Origin: Gammaproteobacteria bacterium
Lineage (GTDB): Bacteria > Pseudomonadota > Gammaproteobacteria > Steroidobacterales > Steroidobacteraceae
DNA: 32,299 nt
Direction: 5' to 3'
NCBI GenBank assembly: GCA_027452045.1
Contig: DAIDHH010000094.1
Location: 1 to 32,299 of the forward strand
Shown here: positions 23,152-31,078 of the stretch, piece by piece
Layout: each line of letters begins with the position of its first letter
Numbering within the stretch: the stretch's first letter is position 1
The notes under the pieces: model-generated
The model's input: only the letters and a program-made list of their open reading frames with translations
Told to the model about the DNA's origin: nothing
Database searches by the model: none
Program-made: the position numbers and the translations under genes

Positions 23152-24921
23152 TCATCCTGACCCCCGCCCCTTCGGCGCGGGCCTGCGGGCATTGGCGATT
23201 GCGGCAGCGCGCCCGGCGCCTCGTCCCCTCGGGCGGCCCTCGGGCCGCTGCGCCGGGGGGCTCGCTGCCCCTTCGAGCATCTCGCGCGCGTGCTCGCGCG
23301 CCTTGGAAGTCACATCGATGCCGCCGAGCATGCGGGCGAGCTCCTCGATGCGATCCTCGGCAGTGAGCTCTGTCAGGCTGGTGCGGGTGGTCAGGCCATC
23401 GGTGAGCTTGGCGACCCGCAGATGATGGTGGCCTTGGGAGGCGACCTGCGGCAGATGCGTCACGCACAACACCTGGCCCCTCTCCCCGAGCGAGCGCAGC
23501 TCGCGACCGACGATTTCGGCCACGGCACCGCCGATGCCCGAATCGACCTCATCGAACACCATGCAGCGCGTTTCGCGCGCGCTGCTGGCGACCTGGACCG
23601 CGAGCGAGAGGCGGGAGAGCTCACCGCCCGAGGCGACCTTGGAGAGTGCCCGAGGCGGCTGGCCCGGGTTGGCGCTGACCAGAAATCCAACCTCATCGCC
23701 GCCGTGAGGCGCGGGCTCCTCGCCGCTCGCCACGCCGACCTCGAATCGTCCTCCGGCCATGCCGAGCGATTGCATGTGCGCGGTGATGGCCTCCCCGAGT
23801 GAGCGGGCAGCGGCCGAGCGGGCGCCCGAGAGCGCGCCGGCCAGATGCCGATACCGCTCGAGCGCCGCCGCGAGCTCCTGGCGCAGCAGCGCGAGATCGA
23901 CCTCGGCGCGCTCGAGCGAGCGCAGTTCCGCGGCAAGCTGCGCGGCGCGCGCGATGAGCTCCGGCGGCGCGACGCGATGCTTGCGTGCGAGCTCCTCGAT
24001 GGCCGCCAGGCGGCTCTCGACCTCGTTCTGGCGCGCCGTGTCGAGCTCCAGGGACTCTCCATAGCGCTCGAGCTCGCGCGCCGCCTCGCGGATGCGCACC
24101 TCCGCCTCCTCCGCCAGGGTGACGATGGGGGCGAGTTGCGCATCGAGCGCCGCCCCGGCGCGCAGCGCCTGCAGCGCGCGGCTCACGGCGCTGTTGGCAT
24201 TGCTCTCTTCGCTCTGATAGAGCTGTGCGAGCGCGGCCTGCGCCGCCCCGGCGAGGCGGCCCCGGTTCATCAGCCGGGAGCGCTCCTCGGCGAGCTGCTC
24301 GATCTCGCCCGGCCGCAGCGTGAGGGCCTCGAGCTCGCCGACCTGGTAGCGCAGCAGCTCGAGCCGGGCGTCGCGGTCGCGGGCGGCATTTTCCAACTCG
24401 AGCGCGCGTGAGCGCTTCTCGTGCCACAGCCGGTATGCCGCTGCGACCTCCGCGCGCTGCGACTCGAGCGCGCCGTACTCATCGAGCAGCTCGCGCTGGC
24501 AGAGCGCGCGCGTCAGGGACTGGAACTCGTGCTGGCCATGGATATCGATCAGCAGATTCCCGGCCTCGCGCAGCAGCTGTAGGGGCACGCTCTGGCCGTT
24601 GAGCCAGGCGCGCGAGCGGCCATCGGCCCCGATGACCCGGCGGATGATGAGCTCCTCGCCCGTGAGCGCCTGGGCTTCGAGCCATTCACCGAGCGCCTCG
24701 GGTGCCGCGGCGAGATCGAATACGCCGCAGATCTCGGCCCGCTCGGCCCCGTGGCGGATCATCTCCGGGCCGGCACGGCCGCCGGCGAGAAGCTGCAAGG
24801 CATCCACCAGGATGGACTTGCCGGCCCCGGTTTCGCCGGTGAGCACCGTGAGCCCCTGTCGCAGCTCGATGTCGAGCCGTTCGATGATGGCGAAATCGCG
24901 GATCTGGAGTGCCGTCAGCAT
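23152..24921 (-). CDS. recN: DNA repair protein RecN
   Basis: RecN is an SMC-like ATPase that holds broken DNA ends and sister chromosomes together during double-strand break repair. The 589-residue protein (E. coli 553) has the N-terminal Walker A GETGAGKS at residues 29-36. Long Glu/Arg/Ala coiled-coil arms flank the middle. The C-terminal half has the ABC signature ASGGELSRLSLAVQV and Walker B CMVFDEVDSGIGGAVAEIVG. It ends in an extra basic tail of about 35 residues rich in Pro, Arg, Gly and Ala that is absent from the E. coli protein. It starts 7 bp after the nadK stop, so the two are cotranscribed. No LexA-type box (CTGT-N8-ACAG) is visible before recN or nadK. Confidence 0.96.
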   Translation of the reverse strand: MLTALQIRDFAIIERLDIELRQGLTVLTGETGAGKSILVDALQLLAGGRAGPEMIRHGAERAEICGVFDLAAAPEALGEWLEAQALTGEELIIRRVIGADGRSRAWLNGQSVPLQLLREAGNLLIDIHGQHEFQSLTRALCQRELLDEYGALESQRAEVAAAYRLWHEKRSRALELENAARDRDARLELLRYQVGELEALTLRPGEIEQLAEERSRLMNRGRLAGAAQAALAQLYQSEESNANSAVSRALQALRAGAALDAQLAPIVTLAEEAEVRIREAARELERYGESLELDTARQNEVESRLAAIEELARKHRVAPPELIARAAQLAAELRSLERAEVDLALLRQELAAALERYRHLAGALSGARSAAARSLGEAITAHMQSLGMAGGRFEVGVASGEEPAPHGGDEVGFLVSANPGQPPRALSKVASGGELSRLSLAVQVASSARETRCMVFDEVDSGIGGAVAEIVGRELRSLGERGQVLCVTHLPQVASQGHHHLRVAKLTDGLTTRTSLTELTAEDRIEELARMLGGIDVTSKAREHAREMLEGAASPPAQRPEGRPRGRGAGRAAAIANARRPAPKGRGSG

Positions 24922-24927
24922 GGCGCG

Positions 24928-25809
24928 CTATCGCTCCGGGCTGCCTCGGCCCCAGTGCAGCTTCGAGCGCAGCAGCTTGAAATAGTCATGGCCGGGAGGG
25001 TGCAGGAGGGTGATCCGTTCGCTCGCGGGCTGGATCGAAAGCACATCCTCTGGAGCGAGCGATCCCAGGATCACCCCGTCGCAGGTGACCTGCGCCCGGG
25101 CCTCGGGGCGATCGAGGAGCTTGATCTCGATGGTGGAGCGACGCGAGACCACGATTGGGCGATCCGACAGGGTGTGGGGACAGATGGGCGAGAGCACGAG
25201 GACGTCGAGGTTGGGCTCGATGATCGGGCCGCCGCACGAGAGCGCATACGCGGTCGATCCCGTGGCGCTCGCCACCACGATGCCATCGCCCGCATGTGTA
25301 TTGACATAATGGCCCGCGACCCGGGTCTCGAAGTCGACCATCCGGCCCGTCGCGAGCTTCTGCAGCACCACGTCGTTGAGCGCGAGAGCTTGCGCCGTCT
25401 GCCCGTTGCCGTGGCGCACGCAGGCCGCGAGCAGCGGCCGCTCGTCCGCCTCGAGACGCCCATCGAGAGCCGCATCGAGGGCGGCCGCGATATCCTCGGG
25501 CATCACGTCGGTGAGGAAGCCGAGCCGCCCCCGATTGATGCCGAGCAGGGGCACGCCGTGGCAGGCCACCAGGCCCGCCGCGTAGAGGAGCGTTCCGTCG
25601 CCGCCGACCGCGATCATCAGATCCGCCTGGCGGCCGAGCTCGTTCTCCGGTACGCGCCTGGCCGTACCTCCGTCTGCGAGCAGCGCCCCTTCATCGAGCA
25701 GCACCGTGACGTTCCGGATTGCCAGGTGCTCGAGCACGGCCTGCGAGGATTCCGCCACGCGCGGATCCGTGAATCTGCCGACCAGCGCGCAGGTGCGGGG
25801 AGAGCTCAT
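24928..25809 (-). CDS. nadK: NAD kinase
   Basis: NadK phosphorylates NAD to NADP, the only de novo source of NADP(H). The 293-residue product has the GGDGT nucleotide motif at residues 69-73 within ADLMIAVGGDGTLLYAAG. It also has the following GINRGRLGFLTD, the NDVVL segment with the substrate-binding Asn/Asp, and the glycine-rich THAGDGIVVASATGSTAYALS. The C-terminal LSPICPHTLSDRPIV block is typical too. The ATG at 25809 is only 7 nt after an extended -10-like TGCTAGCAT and lacks a Shine-Dalgarno. It is first in the nadK-recN pair, a conserved gammaproteobacterial order near the grpE/dnaK region. Confidence 0.96.
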   Translation of the reverse strand: MSSPRTCALVGRFTDPRVAESSQAVLEHLAIRNVTVLLDEGALLADGGTARRVPENELGRQADLMIAVGGDGTLLYAAGLVACHGVPLLGINRGRLGFLTDVMPEDIAAALDAALDGRLEADERPLLAACVRHGNGQTAQALALNDVVLQKLATGRMVDFETRVAGHYVNTHAGDGIVVASATGSTAYALSCGGPIIEPNLDVLVLSPICPHTLSDRPIVVSRRSTIEIKLLDRPEARAQVTCDGVILGSLAPEDVLSIQPASERITLLHPPGHDYFKLLRSKLHWGRGSPER

Positions 25810-25815
25810 CCGAAA

Positions 25816-25821
25816 ATGCTA
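25816..25821 (-). promoter_or_regulatory. Extended -10 element at the nadK start (leaderless candidate)
   Basis: TAGCAT on the minus strand, preceded by TGC, lies so that transcription would start within a base or two of the nadK ATG (25809). The intervening bases TTTCGG contain no Shine-Dalgarno. No -35 match is seen. Confidence 0.35.
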
Positions 25822-25868
25822 GCAGGATGAGGTGTCCGTTGCTTGACGCTTGCTGCCGCAGCGCCGAG

Positions 25869-25874
25869 TATATT
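25869..25874 (+). promoter_or_regulatory. -10-like hexamer before hrcA
   Basis: TATATT (five of six consensus bases) ends 10 nt before the hrcA ATG, predicting a leader of only a few bases. TTGACG (25843-25848) lies upstream but at a 20-bp spacing, which is too long for a standard pair. No CIRCE inverted repeat is visible here. Confidence 0.3.
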
Positions 25875-25884
25875 TCCCCAGCCC

Positions 25885-26952
25885 ATGAACATCCCCCAGG
25901 ATAGCCGCGAGGAACTGCTGAGCGAGCGGGCGCAACACCTGCTGCGCGTGCTGGTCGAGAGCTATATTCGCGACGGCCAGCCGGTCGGCTCGCGCTCGCT
26001 CTCGCGTGAATCGGGGCTGCAGCTGTCCTCGGCCACGATACGCAATGTGATGGCCGATCTCGAGGAGCTCGGGTTCGTGGCCTCCCCCCACACCTCCGCC
26101 GGGCGCATCCCCACCGACAAGGGGTATCGATTCTTCGTCGACTCGCTGCTGCAGGTGCAGCCGGTCGATGCGGCCGCGGAGGCCGAGATCCGCAGGCAGT
26201 TCGAGGCCGGCCCGGAGAGCGCCAAGGACCTCATCACCACGGTCTCACAGCTGCTCTCGCGTCTCACCCAGCTCGCCGGGGTGGTCACCGTGCCGCGCGC
26301 GGCCGAGGCATCGATCACCCAGATCGAGTTCGTGGGGCTCTCGGAGAATCGCATTCTCGTGGTGCTGGTATACGGGGAGAGCGAGGTGCACAACCGCATC
26401 ATCCAGCTCGACCGTTACTATGCGCGCGATGAGCTCAAGCGCGCCTCGAACTACCTCAATGAGCAGTTTCGCGGCCGCTCGCTCTCGGAGGCGCGCCAGG
26501 AGATCCTGCGCCAGCTGAGCGAGACACGCGCGCACCTGAACCAGGTGATGCTCGATGCCATCTCCATGGCGCAGCATGTATTCGAGGCCGGTAAACCCGA
26601 GGGACAGCTCGAATACGTCATCAAGGGAGAGACCAATCTCATGAGCGTCGCCGAGCTCTCGAGCGTCGAGCGGCTGCGGCGGCTCTTCGAGGCGTTCAAC
26701 GAGAAGCGCGATTTCCTGCACCTGCTCGATCAGAGCCTGCGGGCCGAAGGGGTGCAGATCTTCATCGGCCACGAGTCGGGCTACCAGATCCTCGATGACT
26801 GCAGCCTCGTCACGGCCCCGTATGGCGCCCCGGGCTCGGTCTTCGGGGTGCTCGGGGTGATCGGCCCCACCCGCATGGCCTACGAGCGTGTCATCCCCAT
26901 CGTGGACATGACGGCAAAACTACTGGGCTCCGCCTTGAATTCCCGGCGCTGA
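25885..26952 (+). CDS. hrcA: Heat-inducible transcriptional repressor HrcA
   Basis: HrcA represses chaperone genes by binding CIRCE elements, with GroEL acting as the modulator of its activity. The 355-residue protein has an N-terminal winged helix: RAQHLLRVLVESYIRDGQPV, then GSRSLSRESGLQLSSATIRN and VMADLEELGFVASPHTSAGR followed by IPTDKGYRFFVD. The C-terminal GAF-like regions include IQLDRYYARDELKRASNYLN and the closing blocks VFGVLGVIGPTRMAYERVIP and IVDMTAKLLGS. The frame is open to 25843, but the ATG at 25885 gives the family N-terminus. It leads the block hrcA-grpE-dnaK-dnaJ. As no CIRCE is seen in the block, its target may be groESL elsewhere (inference). Confidence 0.95.
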   Translation: MNIPQDSREELLSERAQHLLRVLVESYIRDGQPVGSRSLSRESGLQLSSATIRNVMADLEELGFVASPHTSAGRIPTDKGYRFFVDSLLQVQPVDAAAEAEIRRQFEAGPESAKDLITTVSQLLSRLTQLAGVVTVPRAAEASITQIEFVGLSENRILVVLVYGESEVHNRIIQLDRYYARDELKRASNYLNEQFRGRSLSEARQEILRQLSETRAHLNQVMLDAISMAQHVFEAGKPEGQLEYVIKGETNLMSVAELSSVERLRRLFEAFNEKRDFLHLLDQSLRAEGVQIFIGHESGYQILDDCSLVTAPYGAPGSVFGVLGVIGPTRMAYERVIPIVDMTAKLLGSALNSRR

Positions 26953-26962
26953 TGCCTTATCT
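26934..26962 (+). promoter_or_regulatory. Sigma-32-like heat-shock promoter candidate before grpE
   Basis: CTTGAA (26934-26939, exact sigma-32 -35 core) and CCTTATCT (26955-26962, five matches to CCCCATNT) are separated by 15 bp. They span the last codons of hrcA. The predicted leader to grpE would be about 210 nt. The -35 context GCCTTGAAT is shared with the candidate before dnaK. Confidence 0.4.
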
Positions 26963-27130
26963 CGTTGCGCGGGGGTCGCCTGCGCGCGCTGCGCCAGCCT
27001 CCCCTTGAGTGCCCTGCCACTGACGGTCCAGCCTGGCAGCCCCCGGCCTTCGCCACCCGAACGGGCGCCCGCCGCCCGCGAGCGGCTGACCCGCGCGAGG
27101 CGCGTGACGGCGAAGCGGCGGCCTCGGGGG

Positions 27131-27148
27131 ACTGTTTATGCAGACAGT
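27131..27148. promoter_or_regulatory. LexA-box-like palindrome upstream of grpE
   Basis: ACTGT-N8-ACAGT occurs 30 bp upstream of the grpE ATG, matching the enterobacterial LexA core CTGT-N8-ACAG with an AT-leaning centre (TTATGCAG). About one such core is expected by chance per 65 kb, so its presence here may be coincidental. SOS control of grpE would be unusual. Confidence 0.3.
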
Positions 27149-27177
27149 GATCGCGATTTATTCGTAGAGGTTTCTTG

Positions 27178-27732
27178 ATGAGCATGAATCAGGCCGGCGA
27201 GAGTTCCCAGGCGGACAGCGACCCGTGCGAGAGCCCCTCGCAGAGCGGGGAGCTCGCGAAGCTGCAACAGGCCCTCGGCGAAGCCCAGGAGAAGGCCCGC
27301 AGCCACTGGGAGCAGTACCTGCGCGCGGTGGCCGAGCTCGACAACGTGCGCAAGCGCGCCCAGCGGGACATCGAGGCCGCCAACCGCTACGGCCTGGAGA
27401 GATTCGCCTCCGAGCTGCTGCCCGTGCAGGACAGCCTCGAGCTGGCGGTACAGAGCGCAGGCCAGGGCGATGTGGACGTCCAGAGTCTCAAGCAGGGCCA
27501 GGAGGCGACGCTGAAGCTTCTCGCCAAGGCCCTGGAAAAACTCGGTGTGACCGCGGTGCGCCCCCTCGGGGAGCCCTTCGATCCCGCCCGGCACGAGGCT
27601 ATGCTGGCGCAGGAGTCCGCCACGGCCGAGCCGAATACCGTGATCCAGGTGATTCAGACCGGGTATGAGCTCAACGGCCGGCTCCTGCGGCCCGCCCGGG
27701 TCATCGTGGCAAAGGCCCCCTCGGGGGGGTGA
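27178..27732 (+). CDS. grpE: Nucleotide exchange factor GrpE
   Basis: GrpE releases ADP from DnaK and acts as a thermosensor in the chaperone cycle. The 184-residue product has a polar N-terminus, then a long dimerising helix. The conserved block after it contains ENVRKRAQRDIEAANRYGLE-type sequence (here LDNVRKRAQRDIEAANRYGL). The C-terminal beta domain includes LGEPFDPARHEAMLAQES, NTVIQVIQTGYELNGRLLRP and ARVIVAKAP. The start is the ATG at 27178, with AGAGG 7 nt upstream; a TTG at 27175 and an ATG at 27184 are also in frame. It follows hrcA by 225 bp and precedes dnaK by 124 bp, each gap holding a sigma-32-like promoter candidate. Confidence 0.96.
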   Translation: MSMNQAGESSQADSDPCESPSQSGELAKLQQALGEAQEKARSHWEQYLRAVAELDNVRKRAQRDIEAANRYGLERFASELLPVQDSLELAVQSAGQGDVDVQSLKQGQEATLKLLAKALEKLGVTAVRPLGEPFDPARHEAMLAQESATAEPNTVIQVIQTGYELNGRLLRPARVIVAKAPSGG

Positions 27733-27761
27733 GCATTAACCGCAGGAGGACCGTGCGGGGC

Positions 27762-27789
27762 CTTGAATCCACCCCGGGGCACCCCACAA
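27762..27789 (+). promoter_or_regulatory. Sigma-32-like heat-shock promoter candidate before dnaK
   Basis: CTTGAA (27762-27767) and CCCCACAA (27782-27789, close to CCCCATNT) are separated by 14 bp, within the sigma-32 range. The predicted leader is about 60 nt before the dnaK ATG, which has GGAG upstream. The -35 context GCCTTGAAT repeats that of the grpE candidate. Confidence 0.5.
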
Positions 27790-27856
27790 AACCCTCCAGT
27801 GACGGCCCATTCATAGACGGCAATTCCGTTTTCAGCAGTATTCGGCGGAGCAGAAC

Positions 27857-29815
27857 ATGGCAAAGGTAATCGGCATCGACCTCGGCACCACGAACTCGTG
27901 CGTGGCCATCATGGAAGGCGGCAAGCCTCGCGTGATCGAGAACAGCGAGGGCGACCGCACCACCCCCTCGATCGTCGCCTTCACGAAGGACAACGAGGTG
28001 CTGGTCGGCCAGCCGGCCAAGCGCCAGGCGGTGACCAACCCCCAGAACACGCTGTTCGCCGTCAAGCGGCTCATCGGACGCAAGTTCGAGGACGAGGTGG
28101 TGCAGCGGGACGTCAAGATGGTGCCCTACAAGATCGCGCGCGCCGACAACGGCGATGCGTGGGTGGAAGTGCAGGGCAAGATCATGGCCCCGCCGGAGGT
28201 CTCCGCCCGGGTGCTCATGAAGATGAAGAAGACGGCCGAGGATTATCTCGGCGAGCCGGTGACCGAAGCGGTGATCACCGTGCCGGCCTATTTCAACGAC
28301 TCGCAGCGCCAGGCAACCAAGGATGCCGGGCGGATCGCCGGCCTCAACGTCAAGCGCATCATCAACGAGCCGACCGCCGCGTCCCTCGCTTACGGCCTCG
28401 ACAAGCAGGCGGGCGATCGCAAGATCGCCGTGTACGATCTGGGCGGTGGAACCTTCGATGTCTCCATCATCGAGATCGCCGAGATCGATGGTGAGCATCA
28501 GTTCGAGGTGCTCTCGACCAACGGTGACACCTTCCTCGGGGGCGAGGACTTCGACCTGCGCATCATCCACTTCCTGGCCGAGGAGTTCCTGAAGGAGTCC
28601 GGCGTCGATGTGCGCAAGGACCCGCTCGCCATGCAGCGCCTGAAGGAGGCGGCGGAGAAGGCGAAGATCGAGCTGTCCTCCACGCAGCAGACCGACATCA
28701 ACCTGCCGTACATCACGGCGGATGCCTCGGGGCCGAAGCACCTGAACATCAAACTCACCCGCGCCAAACTCGAGGCGCTGGTGGAGGAGCTGGTGCAGAA
28801 GACCATCGCGCCCTGCCGCACCGCGCTGAAGGACGCGGGGCTTGCCGCGGGCGACATCGCCGAGGTCATCCTGGTGGGTGGTCAGACGCGCATGCCGCTT
28901 GTGCAGAAGTACGTCAAGGATTTCTTCGGCCGCGAGCCCCGCAAGGACGTCAATCCCGACGAGGCGGTGGCTGTCGGGGCGGCGATCCAGGCGGCGGTGC
29001 TCACCGGCGAGGTCAAGGACGTGCTGTTGCTCGATGTCACGCCGCTGTCGCTCGGCATCGAGACCCTCGGCGGCGTCATGACCAAGCTGATCGAGAAGAA
29101 CACCACGATCCCGACCAAGGCCTCGCAGGTGTTCTCGACCGCCGACGACAGCCAGACGGCCGTGACGATTCATGTGCTGCAGGGCGAGCGCGACCGGGCG
29201 GCGGACAACAAGTCGCTCGGCAAGTTCGATCTGTCGGATATCCCGCCCGCGCCGCGCGGCATGCCGCAGATCGAGGTGTCCTTCGACATCGACGCCAACG
29301 GCATTCTCAACGTGTCCGCCAAGGACAAGGCGACGGGGCGCGAGCAGAAGATCGTGATCAAGGCCTCGAGCGGCCTCAACGAGGATGAGATCAAGCGCAT
29401 GGTGCGCGATGCGGAGGCGCACGCGGCCGAGGACAAGAAATTCCGCGAGCTCGTCGAGGTGCGCAACAAGGCCGATGGCATGATCCACGCCGTGGAGCGG
29501 AGCCTGAAGGACCTCGGTGACAAGGTCGAGGCCAGCGAGCGCGCCGCCGTGGAGTCGGCCATTTCGGATCTGCGCACCGCGTTGAAGGGCGATGACCAGT
29601 CGGTCATCGAGAAAAAGACCGAGGCGCTGGCCCAGGCCTCCGCCAGCATCGCGAGCAAGGCCTACGCGGCCGGCCAGGCCGAGGCGGGCGCGGCGGCGGG
29701 TGCGGGTGAGCAGGCGGCGGGCGCCGGCGCCTCCCAGGGCGCGGCCGGCGGCAAGGAGGATGTCGTCGACGCCGAGTTCGAGGAGGTCAAGGACAAGGGA
29801 CGCAAGGCGTCCTGA
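27857..29815 (+). CDS. dnaK: Chaperone protein DnaK (Hsp70)
   Basis: DnaK is the ATP-dependent Hsp70 chaperone that folds and disaggregates proteins with DnaJ and GrpE. The 652-residue protein (E. coli 638) has the N-terminal ATPase domain: [20 protein letters not shown], then [16 protein letters not shown], the phosphate loop [14 protein letters not shown] and the adenosine loop [14 protein letters not shown]. The interdomain linker is [15 protein letters not shown]. The substrate domain and lid follow, with a Gly/Ala-rich tail ending [20 protein letters not shown], the usual EEVxD-type end. The ATG at 27857 has a GGAG Shine-Dalgarno 7 nt upstream. A conserved hairpin lies between it and dnaJ. 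Confidence 0.99.
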   Translation: MAKVIGIDLGTTNSCVAIMEGGKPRVIENSEGDRTTPSIVAFTKDNEVLVGQPAKRQAVTNPQNTLFAVKRLIGRKFEDEVVQRDVKMVPYKIARADNGDAWVEVQGKIMAPPEVSARVLMKMKKTAEDYLGEPVTEAVITVPAYFNDSQRQATKDAGRIAGLNVKRIINEPTAASLAYGLDKQAGDRKIAVYDLGGGTFDVSIIEIAEIDGEHQFEVLSTNGDTFLGGEDFDLRIIHFLAEEFLKESGVDVRKDPLAMQRLKEAAEKAKIELSSTQQTDINLPYITADASGPKHLNIKLTRAKLEALVEELVQKTIAPCRTALKDAGLAAGDIAEVILVGGQTRMPLVQKYVKDFFGREPRKDVNPDEAVAVGAAIQAAVLTGEVKDVLLLDVTPLSLGIETLGGVMTKLIEKNTTIPTKASQVFSTADDSQTAVTIHVLQGERDRAADNKSLGKFDLSDIPPAPRGMPQIEVSFDIDANGILNVSAKDKATGREQKIVIKASSGLNEDEIKRMVRDAEAHAAEDKKFRELVEVRNKADGMIHAVERSLKDLGDKVEASERAAVESAISDLRTALKGDDQSVIEKKTEALAQASASIASKAYAAGQAEAGAAAGAGEQAAGAGASQGAAGGKEDVVDAEFEEVKDKGRKAS

Positions 29816-29898
29816 GTGTCGGGGTACCCGAGGGGGGCTTCCGCGCGAAGCGGTGAGCATGGATACTTTCTGCCGGCGCGATTCGCGCCGCTTCACGG

Positions 29899-29923
29899 AC
29901 GGGGTTCGCTCGGCGAACCCCGT
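29899..29923. repeat. Perfect hairpin between dnaK and dnaJ
   Basis: ACGGGGTTCGC (29899-29909) and GCGAACCCCGT (29913-29923) pair perfectly over 11 bp around a 3-nt loop, ending 18 nt before the dnaJ ATG. A smaller GGCGCG/CGCGCC repeat lies just upstream. No T-run follows. It may lower dnaJ expression relative to dnaK by partial termination or RNA processing (inference). Confidence 0.5.
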
Positions 29924-29941
29924 TAGTCCTGCGCGCAGCGA

Positions 29942-31078
29942 ATGAAAAGAGACTATTACAAGGTTCTCGACGTGCCGAAGACCGCCACCGAGGCGGAGAT
30001 CAAGAAGGCCTATCGGCGGCTCGCCATGAAGTATCACCCGGACCGCAATCCAGGCGACGCGGAGGCCGAGGAGCGTTTCAAGGAGGCGAAGGAAGCCTAC
30101 GAGGTGCTCACCGACTCGCAAAAGCGCGCCGCGTACGATCAGTACGGTCACGCAGGGGTCGAGGCGGCGGCCGCGGGAGCCCGCGGCAGGGGCCCGGGGG
30201 GAGCGGATGCCTTCAGCGACATCTTCGGCGATGTGTTCGGGGATATCTTCGGTACCGCACGCCGCGCAGGTGGACGCGCCCAGGTGTTTCGCGGCGCCGA
30301 TCTCCGCTACGAGCTCGAGCTCGATCTGCCGCAGGCGGTATTCGGGCACACCGTCGAGATCGAAGTGCCAAAGCTCGTCGAGTGCGAGGTCTGTCATGGC
30401 ACCGGAGCGGCCAAGGGCAGCGCTCCTGTCACCTGCGACACCTGCGGTGGCGTGGGCCAGGTGCGCATCTCTCAGGGTTTTTTCCAGCTGCAGCAGACCT
30501 GCCCCAAGTGCCGGGGCGCGGGCAGCATCGTGCGCAATCCGTGCGACTCCTGCTTCGGCCAGGGCCGGGTGCGCCGCACCCGCAAACTCTCGGTCAAGAT
30601 CCCTCCCGGGGTGGACTCGGGGGATCGGATCAGGCTCGCGGGAGAGGGCGAGGCGGGCCGCAACGGCGGACCGCCAGGGGACCTCTACGTCGAGGCGCAC
30701 GTGCGCGAGCACCCGATTTTCGAGCGGGACGGCGAGCACCTCTCCTGCGAGGTGCCGGTCAGTTTCGCCACGGCGGTGCTCGGAGGCACGGTCGAGGTTC
30801 CCACCCTCGATGGGAACGTTGCGCTGAAGATTCCGGCGGAGACCCAGTCCGGCCGCGTTTTCCGGCTGCGCGACAAGGGCGTGAAGCCGGTGCGCGGCGG
30901 CGCGCGCGGAGATCTGTTCTGCCGGGTGGTCGTCGAGACACCCGTGCATCTGTCAGCCGAGCAGAAGGAGCTCATCCGCAAGCTGGATGACTCCCTCAAA
31001 CACGGCGGACCCCGTCACGCACCGCGGGAGAAGAGCTTTTTCGAGGGCGTGAAGCGCTTCTTTTCCTCGAACGCCTGA
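29942..31078 (+). CDS. dnaJ: Chaperone protein DnaJ (Hsp40)
   Basis: DnaJ delivers clients to DnaK and stimulates its ATPase. The 378-residue protein has the J-domain with HPD at residues 32-34 ([12 protein letters not shown]). A short Gly/Phe-rich linker follows ([20 protein letters not shown] then FGDIFG). Four zinc motifs of CxxCxGxG type come next: [24 protein letters not shown] and CDSCFGQG. The two C-terminal client-binding domains contain [20 protein letters not shown] and [20 protein letters not shown]. All family parts are present. Its stop overlaps the dapB start by one base (TGATG), so dapB is translationally linked to the heat-shock operon. Confidence 0.98.
   Translation: MKRDYYKVLDVPKTATEAEIKKAYRRLAMKYHPDRNPGDAEAEERFKEAKEAYEVLTDSQKRAAYDQYGHAGVEAAAAGARGRGPGGADAFSDIFGDVFGDIFGTARRAGGRAQVFRGADLRYELELDLPQAVFGHTVEIEVPKLVECEVCHGTGAAKGSAPVTCDTCGGVGQVRISQGFFQLQQTCPKCRGAGSIVRNPCDSCFGQGRVRRTRKLSVKIPPGVDSGDRIRLAGEGEAGRNGGPPGDLYVEAHVREHPIFERDGEHLSCEVPVSFATAVLGGTVEVPTLDGNVALKIPAETQSGRVFRLRDKGVKPVRGGARGDLFCRVVVETPVHLSAEQKELIRKLDDSLKHGGPRHAPREKSFFEGVKRFFSSNA

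Noticed and set aside
25843-25874. TTGACG with TATATT as a standard promoter for hrcA
   Set aside because: The spacing is 20 bp, too long for a normal sigma-70 pair; only the -10-like hexamer is reported.
27001-27009. CCCCTTGAG as a sigma-32 -35 box before grpE
   Set aside because: No CCCCATNT-like -10 lies at the required distance; the CTTGAA at 26934 has a better partner.
27701-30949. A 1082-codon open frame on the minus strand opposite dnaK and dnaJ
   Set aside because: It is a shadow frame created by codon bias in GC-rich, highly expressed genes. Its translation is low-complexity, rich in Leu, Arg, Gly and His, with no family resemblance, while dnaK and dnaJ on the other strand are certain.
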